Shown: piece by piece, positions 1 to 7,702 of the stretch | Numbering within the stretch: the first letter of the stretch is position 1 | Layout: each line of letters starts with the position of its first letter | Source of the DNA: an uncultured Bacteroidales bacterium | GTDB taxonomy: Bacteria; Bacteroidota; Bacteroidia; Bacteroidales; ML635J-15 | Reading direction: 5' to 3' | Assembly (NCBI GenBank): GCA_905233405.1 | Contig: CAJOEG010000048.1 | Span: forward strand, 9,626-20,818 | Length of the DNA stretch: 11,193 nt | Notes under the pieces: model-generated | What the model saw: only the letters and a program-made list of their open reading frames with translations | Database searches by the model: none | What the model was told of the DNA's origin: nothing | Program-made: the position numbers and the translations under genes

Positions 1-192
1 GCAGCAGGTGTTTGTCCATAATCCTCCAGAGTGGTATTTGGCGGCAGCACGTTTTTGCAATAGCATTTCGCCCTTGTCGTTGAACACCACTATTGAGAAG
101 GCACGGTGTAGCAACCCCTGTTGGTGGACAAGGAGTTTCGGCGCATATCTGGTGATGTGGTCGGACGGAGAAACTAGTGCGATGGATTCCAT
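1..192 (-). CDS. idi: Isopentenyl-diphosphate delta-isomerase, type I (N-terminal part only)
   Basis: Reading the minus strand from an ATG at 192 gives 64 codons open to the left edge. The protein starts MESIALVSPSDH and contains LLHRAFS, GEMLLQKRAAAKYHSGG and LWTNTCC. These are hallmarks of type I IDI, a cytoplasmic Nudix-fold enzyme that interconverts isopentenyl and dimethylallyl diphosphate for isoprenoid synthesis. H23 and H29 match the family's N-terminal metal-binding histidines. C64, the last residue seen, matches the catalytic cysteine of the TN-x-x-C-x-H motif. The Nudix glutamates and the rest of the domain lie outside the window. The gene lies 119 bp downstream of pgi on the same strand, so it may be read through from pgi or have its own promoter. 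The identification is strong although only about a third of the usual length is present. Confidence 0.9.
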   Translation of the reverse strand, partial: MESIALVSPSDHITRYAPKLLVHQQGLLHRAFSIVVFNDKGEMLLQKRAAAKYHSGGLWTNTCC

Positions 193-220
193 AATAGATA
201 TGGTTGAAGGCTAAAAGGCT

Positions 221-237
221 AGCTGTCCCCCACAGCT
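221..237. repeat. Small hairpin between pgi and idi
   Basis: AGCTGT (221-226) and ACAGCT (232-237) are perfect inverted arms around a CCCCC loop. On the minus strand, the direction of pgi transcription, the hairpin is followed by a short GCCTTTTAG stretch. It could therefore be a weak terminator or an attenuating structure between pgi and idi. Four T residues are few for a strong intrinsic terminator, so this is tentative. Confidence 0.4.
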
Positions 238-268
238 TTAAGGACGTTAAGGCCTTAAATGACCTTAA
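238..268. repeat. TTAAGG/CCTTAA palindrome cluster
   Basis: Four copies of one 6-mer are arranged as TTAAGG (238-243), TTAAGG (247-252), CCTTAA (253-258) and CCTTAA (263-268). The inner pair makes a perfect 12-bp palindrome at 247-258. The outer pair extends the symmetry with a one-base offset. It sits in the pgi-idi spacer directly beside the 221-237 hairpin. It could be an operator for a dimeric regulator or an RNA fold. The sequence does not tell which. Confidence 0.45.
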
Positions 269-311
269 TGCCTATTTTGGGAACTGCCAACCTTATAGCC
301 TGTAAGCTTTT

Positions 312-1583
312 TTACTCCTTTCCCAGCAGCCTGAACATTTCTTTCTTGTATGCTTCAACGCCAGGCTGGTTGAACGGATTCACGTTGAGGATATATGCGC
401 TTATTCCGCAGGCAATTTCGAAGAAGTACATCAGGAAACCGAGGTTGTACTCGTCAACGGTGTCCATTTCGATGCGGATGTTTGGAACGTTTCCGGCAAC
501 GTGTGCGTTCATAGTGCCTTCGGCAGCCTTGCTGTTGATGTATTCCATGTTCTTGCCTTCGAGGTAGTTGAGCTTGTCGAGGTTCTCATCGTCGTGGGGA
601 ACAACTGGAGCGTCGCTGTCGTCGTTGACCCAGAGTACGTTTTCAAAAAGTATTGGGCTGCCGTCTTGTACAAACTGTCCGAGTGAGTGCAGGTCGGTAG
701 TGTATGAAACTGAAGCAGGGAACAGTCCCTTGTGGTTCTTGCCTTCGCTTTCGCCGTACAACTGCTTCCACCATTCTGCAAAGTATTTCAGGCGAGGATT
801 GTAGTTGACCATTAGTTCCACCTTCTTGCCGTCGTTGTAAAGCATATTTCTGATTGCAGCATACTGTATTGCAGGATTCTTGACGTTATCTTCGAGGCAG
901 ATGTCCTGAGCCATTGATGCACCGTGGAGCATTTCCTCTATGTCGAAACCAGCGATTGCAATCGGCAGAAGTCCTACTGGCGACAAAACCGAGAAGCGTC
1001 CGCCAACATTATCGGCAATGATGAAGTCATCGAAGCCTTCCTTGTCGCAAAGTGTACGCAGAGCACCTTTTTTTTCGTCAGTAATGACAACAATGCGGTC
1101 GCGGATGGTCTCCTTGTCGAAACGTTTCTGCATTTCGGCGTACAAAAGCCTGAATGCAACTGCTGGTTCTGTGGTGGTTCCCGACTTCGAGATTACAACT
1201 ATACCAAACTGCTTGTCACTCAAATAGTCGATGAGTTCGGCATGGTAGTTTCCGCTGAGGGTGTGACCTGCGAAGATTATTTCGGTACCCATCTTCTCGA
1301 AATGAGGTTTAAGGGCTTCGATGGTTGCCTTTGCTCCGAGGTACGAACCGCCTATACCTATTATAACTACGCAGTCGAGCTTGCGCATACGGTCGGCTAC
1401 ATTCTGTATGTCTTCGATGTCCTCGTCGCTGTAGGAGTTCGGAAGGTCAATCCATCCGAGGAAATCGTTGCCTTCGCCTGTGCCAGTATTCAGCACTGTA
1501 AGTTTTTCCTGTGCCTTCTTGCACATTTCTGTGTATTCGTTCTGGTTTACGAATCTGAGTGCGTTTTCGATGTTAAGTTTCAT
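312..1583 (-). CDS. pgi: Glucose-6-phosphate isomerase
   Basis: This 423-residue protein belongs to the short bacterial form of phosphoglucose isomerase, about 100 residues shorter than the E. coli enzyme. It interconverts glucose 6-phosphate and fructose 6-phosphate in the cytoplasm. The two SIS (sugar isomerase) domains are visible through GIGGSYLGA (76-84), the phosphate-binding SKSGTTTEP (132-140), the signature DNVGGRFSVLSPVG (191-204), YGESEGK (276-282) with catalytic-base candidate E278, TDLHS with H299, and the C-terminal QPGVEAYK ending at K413. All expected catalytic residues are present, so the enzyme should be active. The ATG at 1583 is chosen because MKLNIENALRF matches the usual family start. 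The gene begins 19 bp after the HAD phosphatase gene on the same strand and is probably cotranscribed with it. Confidence 0.97.
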   Translation of the reverse strand: MKLNIENALRFVNQNEYTEMCKKAQEKLTVLNTGTGEGNDFLGWIDLPNSYSDEDIEDIQNVADRMRKLDCVVIIGIGGSYLGAKATIEALKPHFEKMGTEIIFAGHTLSGNYHAELIDYLSDKQFGIVVISKSGTTTEPAVAFRLLYAEMQKRFDKETIRDRIVVITDEKKGALRTLCDKEGFDDFIIADNVGGRFSVLSPVGLLPIAIAGFDIEEMLHGASMAQDICLEDNVKNPAIQYAAIRNMLYNDGKKVELMVNYNPRLKYFAEWWKQLYGESEGKNHKGLFPASVSYTTDLHSLGQFVQDGSPILFENVLWVNDDSDAPVVPHDDENLDKLNYLEGKNMEYINSKAAEGTMNAHVAGNVPNIRIEMDTVDEYNLGFLMYFFEIACGISAYILNVNPFNQPGVEAYKKEMFRLLGKE

Positions 1584-1602
1584 TGTTGATGATTTTTATA
1601 GT

Positions 1603-2220
1603 TTAAAATTTTAAATTTTCCATATTGTTGTCCTTCAGGAATATAGTATTGAACCCCAAAACGTTTGCCGCCTTTATGTTGGCTTCGTTGTCGTCGATGA
1701 ATATGGTTTCGGCAGGTTTTATGTGCGAATGTTCGACAACATAGTCAAAGATGTCGCGGTTGGGCTTCTTTAGGCCGATTTCGTGTGAGAAGTAGGCATG
1801 TTCCACAAGGCTTTCAAGACCGTTGATACCGTATGTCTGTTTTAGAAGTGCAGTGTAGAAACGGTAGTGTATAATATTTGTATTACTGAGAATGAAAGTA
1901 CGGTATTTGCCTTCTTGTTTCAGGTTTTTCAGCATTTCGATTCGTGCAGCAGGAAAATCCATGATGAGGGCGTTCCAACATTGTTCGAGAATTTTATTGT
2001 CCAACTTGCAGCCTGTAACTTTGCGGAACTCGTCGTAGAACTCGTTTTCGCTGATGCTTCCCACTTCAAGACGGTCGAAAAGTTCGTTCTGCGAAGCAAG
2101 TGTGTATAGCTTCTCAAAGTTGTTCATTCCGTATTTTGCGAATGCTTTTTCGCTCAACTTGGTGTCGATGTTGAGGATTACATTGCCAAGGTCGAATATG
2201 AGGTTCGTTATGTTTTCCAT
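1603..2220 (-). CDS. HAD-superfamily (subfamily IA) phosphatase, YihX-like
   Basis: This 205-residue protein has the four HAD motifs: nucleophile motif FDLGNVI with D10, motif II ILSNTN with S112, motif III GLKKP with K152, and motif IV FIDDNEANI with D176 and D177. The helical cap between motifs I and II is typical of subfamily IA. The nucleophile motif reads D-L-G-N-V instead of the common D-x-D. The same wording occurs in E. coli YihX, an alpha-glucose-1-phosphate phosphatase, so a sugar phosphate is a reasonable substrate guess. The neighbouring pgi fits that guess. The ATG at 2220 is chosen over one at 2316 because the upstream extension is not HAD-like and would cross the probable promoter at 2236-2243. 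Exact substrate unknown. Confidence 0.88.
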   Translation of the reverse strand: MENITNLIFDLGNVILNIDTKLSEKAFAKYGMNNFEKLYTLASQNELFDRLEVGSISENEFYDEFRKVTGCKLDNKILEQCWNALIMDFPAARIEMLKNLKQEGKYRTFILSNTNIIHYRFYTALLKQTYGINGLESLVEHAYFSHEIGLKKPNRDIFDYVVEHSHIKPAETIFIDDNEANIKAANVLGFNTIFLKDNNMENLKF

Positions 2221-2235
2221 CAGAAAAAAATTACA

Positions 2236-2243
2236 CAAATGTA
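2236..2243 (-). promoter_or_regulatory. Possible -7 element for the HAD-pgi unit
   Basis: The minus strand reads TACATTTG here, a full match to the Bacteroidota -7 consensus TAnnTTTG, about 15 bp upstream of the HAD start codon. No convincing TTTG -33 element lies at the usual distance. In AT-rich DNA an 8-mer with two free positions can arise by chance. Confidence 0.35.
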
Positions 2244-2350
2244 AATGTAAATTTCCATAATCGGAATACAGGTTAAGAAAAATATTTCGACATGATTCTA
2301 AAAAGCTAAAGCACACTTTTATTTCATATCAATATTTCCCAAAAAAGATG

Positions 2351-2358
2351 TAACTTTG
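2351..2358 (+). promoter_or_regulatory. Probable -7 element for the holB operon
   Basis: TAACTTTG matches the Bacteroidota housekeeping sigma -7 consensus TAnnTTTG. It lies 26 bp before the holB ATG, leaving a leader of roughly 20 nt. The -33 region is weak; no TTTG stands at the usual spacing. This would be the only promoter I can point to for the six-gene unit that follows. Confidence 0.55.
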
Positions 2359-2384
2359 CAGTTTGTTTTCATTCATTTGCAGAA

Positions 2385-3509
2385 ATGAGATTCAAGGACG
2401 TAATAGGACAAGACGAAATCAAGAGCAGACTCGTGCAGGCTTACAAGGAAAACCGTGTGAGCCACAGCTATTTGTTCTATGGTGCGCCTGGTGTCGGCAA
2501 GATGGCACTGGCAATAGCATTCGCCCAGTACCTTTCGTGCGAAAACAAGGAAGACGGCGATAGTTGCGGATGCTGTCCGAGTTGCCAAAAGTATGAAAAA
2601 CTGGTACACCCCGACTTGCACTTCGTTTTCCCATACATTACTTCGTCAAATTCGCAAAACAAGGCTGTGAGCGACACCTACATCGACCTTTGGCGACCGA
2701 TGGTGAACAAAAGTCCCTATTTTTCGTACCGCGACTGGACAAACAACCTGCAGAGTGAAAACAAACAATGCCAGATATATGCTGCCGAATCGGCTGAAAT
2801 CATCAAAAAGGTTAGCCTAAAAACCTACGAATCGGACTACAAGGTGATGATAATATGGCTACCTGAAAAGATGAATACCGAGTGCGCCAACAAAATCCTG
2901 AAAATCCTCGAAGAACCGCCGCACAACACTGTATTCCTGCTCGTGAGCAACAACCGCGAAGACATCCTGCCCACAATACAGTCGCGCACCCAGCCGATAA
3001 AGGTTCTCGGAATCGCCGACGAACCTCTGAAACAGGCTCTGGTTGACAGATTCGGCATAACCGAAGAAGAAGCCGCCGACATCGTGAAGATTAGCAACGG
3101 CAGTTTCCTCGAAGCACGCCAGCAAATCGAACAGGACGAAGAAAACGCATTCAACTTCGAGAACTTCAAGTCGCTGATGCGAACCTGTTACAGCGGGGAT
3201 GTGGTTACGGCACTCACCTTTGCAAAGGAAATCGCAAAGCTGTCGCGCGAACGGCAGAAAAGTTTCATCGACTACTGCCTGATTATGGTACGCGAAAACT
3301 TTGCAAGGAACATCAACAGCAACGTCGCCTACCTCACAAAGGACGAAGACACATTTGCCAAGAACTTCTCACGCTTCATAAACGAAAGGAATATCAATAA
3401 CTTTATAACAATTTTCAACGATTCATATTACCAGATTGAACGCAACGGAAATTCGGAGATAATTTTTACCGACACCGCGTTCAACATAATGAAAATAATA
3501 CGCAAATAA
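2385..3509 (+). CDS. holB: DNA polymerase III subunit delta' (clamp loader)
   Basis: This 374-residue AAA+ protein fits delta', the non-hydrolysing subunit of the clamp loader that puts the beta sliding clamp on DNA. It begins with FKDVIGQDEIKSRL, typical of DnaX/HolB proteins. GAPGVGK (33-39) is the P-loop, but the next residue is M40 instead of Thr/Ser. A zinc module is formed by C52, C61, C64 and C67, followed by HPDLHFVFP. The Walker B region reads MIIWLPEKMN (155-164), without the usual DE pair. ILKILEEPP (171-179) precedes the sensor region, and the Arg-finger motif is S200-R201-T202 instead of S-R-C. The degenerate ATP site argues for delta' over DnaX, as does the lack of a long tau-like tail. 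It heads the operon; the next start codon follows after one base. Confidence 0.9.
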   Translation: MRFKDVIGQDEIKSRLVQAYKENRVSHSYLFYGAPGVGKMALAIAFAQYLSCENKEDGDSCGCCPSCQKYEKLVHPDLHFVFPYITSSNSQNKAVSDTYIDLWRPMVNKSPYFSYRDWTNNLQSENKQCQIYAAESAEIIKKVSLKTYESDYKVMIIWLPEKMNTECANKILKILEEPPHNTVFLLVSNNREDILPTIQSRTQPIKVLGIADEPLKQALVDRFGITEEEAADIVKISNGSFLEARQQIEQDEENAFNFENFKSLMRTCYSGDVVTALTFAKEIAKLSRERQKSFIDYCLIMVRENFARNINSNVAYLTKDEDTFAKNFSRFINERNINNFITIFNDSYYQIERNGNSEIIFTDTAFNIMKIIRK

Positions 3510-3510
3510 C

Positions 3511-4701
3511 ATGGAAGACAGAATTATAAATATCCCGACCGACAACTGCGACGAAAACTATTGTTCTTTCTCGGCAAAAGGTTGCTGCAACAAACTCAAC
3601 GTTTACGACTGGCTTGCCGACATCAACGACCCGCTCGCTCAGTCGAGATATGTGGAAGTAAGGTTCAAGAACACCCGCAAGGGCATCTACGAAAACAACC
3701 TTGACCTGCCGTTGCAGGTTGGCGACATCGTGGCTGTGGAATCGTCACCCGGACACGACATCGGAATAGTCTCGGCAATTGGACAGATTGCCTGCTACCA
3801 GATGAGGAAAATCAAGAACCTCCGACTTGCCGAAATAAAGAAAATATACCGCAAGGCTCGCGCCAACGACATCAAGAAATGGCAGGAGGCAATCGCCCTC
3901 GAACGTCCGACAATGCTCCGCACTCGCGAACTAGCCGAGGAACTCGGGCTGTCGATGAAAATCGGCGACACCGAATTTCAGGGCGACAAGACCAAGGCTA
4001 TCTTCTACTACATAGCCGAGGAACGCGTCGATTTCCGCGAACTTATCAAGCGTATGGCTGAGGAATTCCATATCCGCATCGAAATGAAGCAAATCGGCGC
4101 ACGTCAGGAAGCAGGAAGAATCGGCGGTATAGGTCCCTGCGGTCGTGAACTTTGCTGCACAACCTGGATGTCGGACTTCAATTCTGTATCCACCAACTCG
4201 GCTCGTCTGCAAGAACTTACGCTTAATCCGCAGAAACTGGCAGGACAATGCAGCAAGTTGAAATGCTGCCTCAACTACGAACTCGGCGTTTACCTTGATG
4301 CACGCAAGGACTTCCCCGAAAACGCATCGGTACTACGTACAAAGGAAGGCGAGGCTCACCACATCAAGAACGACATCTTCAAGAAGCAAATGTACTACGA
4401 AGTTCGCATAAACGACATTCCTACCATAAAAATCCTTGACGTTGACACTGTAAAGAACATTGTGGAACAGAACAGGAATGGAATCTTGCCAGAAAATGTC
4501 TTCGAGATGCAAAAGACCGGTTCGCGTTCTATTTCGTACACCGACGAACTTAACTCGGAAAGCATCACCCGCTTCGACAAGGCAAAGAAGCAGAACAAAA
4601 ACAAGAACCGCAACAAGGGAAAGAAGCAAGGCAAACCTCAGGATTCACATCAAAAGCAGGATGGCACGCCTAAACCTACAAACGACAAAAACGAACAATA
4701 A
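3511..4701 (+). CDS. ricT: PSP1-domain protein, RicT (YaaT) family
   Basis: This 396-residue protein contains the PSP1 core from about residue 47 to 265. Its strongest signature is GRIGGIGPCGRELCC (202-216) with C210, C215 and C216, followed by CSKLKCC (247-253). In Bacillus subtilis RicT acts with RicA and RicF in a complex binding iron-sulfur clusters that affects mRNA processing and development. These conserved cysteines are the likely ligands. Two features go beyond the core: an N-terminal segment with four more cysteines (C13, C18, C25, C26), and a Lys/Asn/Gln-rich, probably disordered basic tail from about 357 to the end, suggestive of nucleic-acid contact. Its stop codon TAA overlaps the next gene's ATG by one base. 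No ricA or ricF is seen here, so the role in this organism is uncertain. Confidence 0.87.
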   Translation: MEDRIINIPTDNCDENYCSFSAKGCCNKLNVYDWLADINDPLAQSRYVEVRFKNTRKGIYENNLDLPLQVGDIVAVESSPGHDIGIVSAIGQIACYQMRKIKNLRLAEIKKIYRKARANDIKKWQEAIALERPTMLRTRELAEELGLSMKIGDTEFQGDKTKAIFYYIAEERVDFRELIKRMAEEFHIRIEMKQIGARQEAGRIGGIGPCGRELCCTTWMSDFNSVSTNSARLQELTLNPQKLAGQCSKLKCCLNYELGVYLDARKDFPENASVLRTKEGEAHHIKNDIFKKQMYYEVRINDIPTIKILDVDTVKNIVEQNRNGILPENVFEMQKTGSRSISYTDELNSESITRFDKAKKQNKNKNRNKGKKQGKPQDSHQKQDGTPKPTNDKNEQ

Positions 4702-5177
4702 TGAGAAAACATATCTTTTTCATAATAGCGATGACAGCGTTGGCTTTTGCATCGTGCGACAGCAACAAGGTTTACGAGGAATATGTGGAAATTGACGACT
4801 ATGTATGGAACTCCGCAAAACCGTTGAACTTCGAGTTCGAAGTCAGCGACACCACAGCCTTGCACGACATTTATGTGAATGTACGCCACGCAAACCAGTA
4901 TCCGTACAGCAACCTGTGGCTTTTCATAAACTCGTGGGCGCCAAGCGGACAGAAGGCTGTCGATACACTTGAATGCGTACTCGCCGACAAACACGGCAAA
5001 TGGACTGGCAGTGGATTGGGCGACATTTGGGACGACCAGATTCTGTGGAAGAAAAATGTTCGTTTTGCAACCGCTGGAAAATATCACGTAGAATACAACC
5101 AGGCAATGCGCACCGAGAATCTTGTCGGTATTATGGATATAGGCTTGCGCGTAGAACTTACCGACAACGAGGAATAA
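4701..5177 (+). CDS. gldH: Gliding motility lipoprotein GldH
   Basis: This 158-residue protein starts with a lipoprotein signal peptide: MRKH, a hydrophobic stretch, and the lipobox A-F-A-S-C with C19 as the lipidated residue. The mature part, with YEEYVEIDDYVWN, the motif NLWLFINSWAPSG and the ending GLGDIWDDQILWKKNVRF, matches the GldH family. GldH is an outer-envelope lipoprotein needed for gliding in Flavobacterium johnsoniae. Homologues also occur in non-gliding Bacteroidota, where the Gld set serves type IX secretion or an unknown envelope role. The gene overlaps the RicT gene by one base and is followed after 2 bp by the methyltransferase gene. The holB-PSP1-gldH order is, as far as I recall, common in the phylum, which supports the call. 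Confidence 0.88.
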   Translation: MRKHIFFIIAMTALAFASCDSNKVYEEYVEIDDYVWNSAKPLNFEFEVSDTTALHDIYVNVRHANQYPYSNLWLFINSWAPSGQKAVDTLECVLADKHGKWTGSGLGDIWDDQILWKKNVRFATAGKYHVEYNQAMRTENLVGIMDIGLRVELTDNEE

Positions 5178-5179
5178 AG

Positions 5180-5809
5180 ATGTATTGTCCATTGTGCAAT
5201 AGCCAAGCAGAAAAAACTTTCAGTGCAAACGGGAAGACTTATCACCGTTGCAGTTACTGCGGGCTTGTGTATATGGACGAAAACGACCGCCTTGGTGCTG
5301 ACGACGAGAAAAAACGCTATTCGTTCCACCAGAACAGCATCGACGATGAAGGATATGTAACCTTTCTCGGCCGCGTAATCGAACCAATGATGAAATATTT
5401 GTCGGAAGGGATGAAAGGACTGGACTACGGCTGCGGACAGAATCCCGTCCTCGCACAGATAATCAAGGACAAAGGCTTTGAATGCGATTTCTACGACCCG
5501 TTTTTCTTTCCACAATGCAACTTTGAGGGAAAATACGATTTCATATTCGCAACCGAATGCTTTGAGCATTTCTTCAATCCCTGCCACGAACTTGACAAAA
5601 TCTGCACTATGCTGAATTCCGACGGAATATTAGGCATAATGACAGAATTTTTGCCCCAAAACACAGATTTTGCCGACTGGTACTACAAGAACGACCCTAC
5701 GCACGTTTGCTTTTTCGACGGGAAAAGCATCAACTTCATTTGCGAAAAATACAACTTCAAGGAACTATACAACGACAACCATAGAGTAATAATTTTAAGG
5801 AAATTATGA
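5180..5809 (+). CDS. Zinc-ribbon class I SAM-dependent methyltransferase
   Basis: This 209-residue protein begins with a zinc ribbon, C3-x2-C6 and C24-x2-C27, followed by a Rossmann-type methyltransferase domain. Motif I is LDYGCGQNPV (81-90), the SAM glycine loop. YDFIFATECFEHF (119-131) is the motif IV region, and GILGIMTEF (149-157) is the strand after it. The segment NDPTHVCFF (171-179) is seen in many glycan-cluster methyltransferases. The ATG at 5180 is chosen because the zinc ribbon begins immediately and the previous stop is 2 bp upstream; a longer reading frame from 4973 only shadows gldH. It overlaps the dehydratase gene by 4 bp (ATGA). The substrate is not visible in the sequence. 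A nucleotide sugar or surface glycan is an inference from the downstream neighbour. Confidence 0.85.
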   Translation: MYCPLCNSQAEKTFSANGKTYHRCSYCGLVYMDENDRLGADDEKKRYSFHQNSIDDEGYVTFLGRVIEPMMKYLSEGMKGLDYGCGQNPVLAQIIKDKGFECDFYDPFFFPQCNFEGKYDFIFATECFEHFFNPCHELDKICTMLNSDGILGIMTEFLPQNTDFADWYYKNDPTHVCFFDGKSINFICEKYNFKELYNDNHRVIILRKL

Positions 5810-7701
5810 CACCTAACATAAACATATTGCGACGAATCACGCCAAGATGGGTGATATTTATAATCGACACAATTATATGTTTCGCATCAATACTTCTTGC
5901 CTACAACCTGAGGTTCAACTTCCACATTTCCGACAGCGAAAGGCTTTTTATGCCAATTGGAATACTAACGGTAACAATCGTCAGGGCAATATCATTCTTA
6001 ATAGGCAAAACATATTCGGGAATGGTAAGATTTACCGGCACTCACGATATTGTGAGGATTCTCATTGTCATTGCCTGCGGTGCGGCCACATTTACACTTG
6101 TTGATGTTATTAGTTTTGCAATAATTGGAAAATACATCGTTCCGCTTTCTATTGTCATAATCGACACTTTCATATCCTCATCAACATTGATATTCTCGCG
6201 ACTTCTCATAAAAATCCTGTATCTTGAGTACAACGAGCAAACTAAATCCAGCAACAACGTGCTGATATACGGAATGGGAAACCTTGCGCAGACTACCAAG
6301 AGGGCAATCGAACGCGACCGTCGTACACAATACAGAGTTGTGGGCTTTGTTGAGCATCATAAGCGAGTGGCAGGAAACAAGATTGACGGAATCAGGATTT
6401 ACCACATAAAGGACCTTGAAAGCATCATTGATGAAAATAATGTCTCTCTTCTGATAATTTCGGAACGGAGCCTGTCGGTGGCACGCAAAAATTTCGTACT
6501 CGACATCTGCATATCCCACAACGTGGAAGTTCGCACAATTCCAGAAGTGACAAGTTGGGTAAACGGCGAACTTTCGGTCAATCAGTTGAAGAAATTCAAG
6601 ATAGAAGACCTGCTTGAACGCCCCGAAATCCGTATTGACCAGGACGATATGAACCGCAACCTGAGCGGAAAAGTCATAATGGTAACCGGTGCGGCTGGCT
6701 CTATCGGCAGTGAAATAGTCCGTCAGTTGACCAAATTCAGCCCCAAGACGATAATTCTTTTCGACTGCGCCGAATCGCCACTTTACGACATCGAGCTTGA
6801 AATCCGCGAAGAATATAAGTTCAGCAATATTGAAATCGTCATCGGTGATGTCCGCGACAAGGTTCTTGTTGAGCAGGTTTTCGACAGGTACAAACCCGAA
6901 ATAGTTTATCACGCCGCTGCCTACAAGCACGTGCCGATGATGGAAAACCATCCGTCAGAAGCGGTGATTACCAATGTGATGGGCAGCAAGATTCTTGCAG
7001 ACACCGCCGTAAGGCACAATGTTGGCAAGTTTGTGATGATTAGCACCGACAAGGCCGTAAATCCTACAAACGTAATGGGCGCAAGCAAGCGAATAGCAGA
7101 AATTTACACGCAGTCGCTCAACAACACAGAAAATGTAAATACTCAGTTCATAACTACACGTTTTGGCAATGTTTTGGGTTCAAACGGTTCGGTGATTCCG
7201 CGTTTCCGCAAGCAGATTGAGAATGGTGGTCCTATTACTGTTACCGACCCAGAAATCACACGCTTCTTCATGACAATCCCCGAAGCCTGCCAGCTCGTAC
7301 TTATTGCTGGAAACATGGGCAAAGGCGGTGAAATTTTCATTTTCGACATGGGACAGCCCGTTAAAATTGCAAAATTGGCAGAAAAGATGATTCTGCTGTC
7401 GGGATTGAAGGTCGGCGATGACATTGAAATTAAATACACGGGGCTTCGTCCCGGTGAAAAGTTGTACGAGGAACTGCTTGCAACCAAGGAGAATACAATT
7501 CCAACTGAAAACAAACAGATTATGGTCGCCAAGGTTCGCGTGTACGACCATTCCGAGGTTGCAAAGCCTATCGAACACCTCATCGAGATTGCACCAAACA
7601 GGAACGATATGGAAATTGTAGCCGAGATGAAAAAGATTGTACCCGAATTTGTCAGCAACAATTCGGTGTTCGAGAAGTTGGACAAGCAAAACACCAACTG
7701 A
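5806..7701 (+). CDS. Membrane-bound nucleotide-sugar 4,6-dehydratase (CapD/WbpM/PglF type)
   Basis: This 631-residue protein has the full long-form architecture. About four transmembrane helices span residues 14-140. A CoA-binding-like Rossmann domain starts at NVLIYGMGNLAQ (151-162). A C-terminal short-chain dehydrogenase domain runs from about 288. There, TGAAGSIGS (294-302) binds NAD(P), HAAAYKHVPMME (369-380) is a family motif, and STDKAVNP (413-420) leads to MGASK (424-428). D415, K416, M424 and K428 fit the dehydratase active site, in which Met takes the place of the Tyr in the usual YxxxK. Relatives remove water from UDP-GlcNAc to begin synthesis of unusual amino sugars for capsule, O-antigen or protein glycans on the inner membrane. 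The exact sugar cannot be read from sequence. It ends 1 bp before the phosphoesterase start codon. Confidence 0.93.
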   Translation: MTPNINILRRITPRWVIFIIDTIICFASILLAYNLRFNFHISDSERLFMPIGILTVTIVRAISFLIGKTYSGMVRFTGTHDIVRILIVIACGAATFTLVDVISFAIIGKYIVPLSIVIIDTFISSSTLIFSRLLIKILYLEYNEQTKSSNNVLIYGMGNLAQTTKRAIERDRRTQYRVVGFVEHHKRVAGNKIDGIRIYHIKDLESIIDENNVSLLIISERSLSVARKNFVLDICISHNVEVRTIPEVTSWVNGELSVNQLKKFKIEDLLERPEIRIDQDDMNRNLSGKVIMVTGAAGSIGSEIVRQLTKFSPKTIILFDCAESPLYDIELEIREEYKFSNIEIVIGDVRDKVLVEQVFDRYKPEIVYHAAAYKHVPMMENHPSEAVITNVMGSKILADTAVRHNVGKFVMISTDKAVNPTNVMGASKRIAEIYTQSLNNTENVNTQFITTRFGNVLGSNGSVIPRFRKQIENGGPITVTDPEITRFFMTIPEACQLVLIAGNMGKGGEIFIFDMGQPVKIAKLAEKMILLSGLKVGDDIEIKYTGLRPGEKLYEELLATKENTIPTENKQIMVAKVRVYDHSEVAKPIEHLIEIAPNRNDMEIVAEMKKIVPEFVSNNSVFEKLDKQNTN

Positions 7702-7702
7702 T

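Noticed and set aside
1603..2316. Longer start (ATG at 2316) for the HAD phosphatase
   Set aside because: The added 32 residues are Cys/Phe/Leu-rich and unlike any HAD N-terminus. The extension crosses the probable promoter, and MENITNLIFDLG is a normal family start.
4650..5192. Minus-strand 180-residue reading frame over gldH
   Set aside because: It is antisense to gldH, which has a clear lipoprotein signal and family motifs. The antisense product shows no recognisable domain.
4973..5809. Longer start for the methyltransferase inside gldH
   Set aside because: The extension lies wholly within gldH in another frame. The zinc ribbon begins exactly at the ATG at 5180, 2 bp after the gldH stop.
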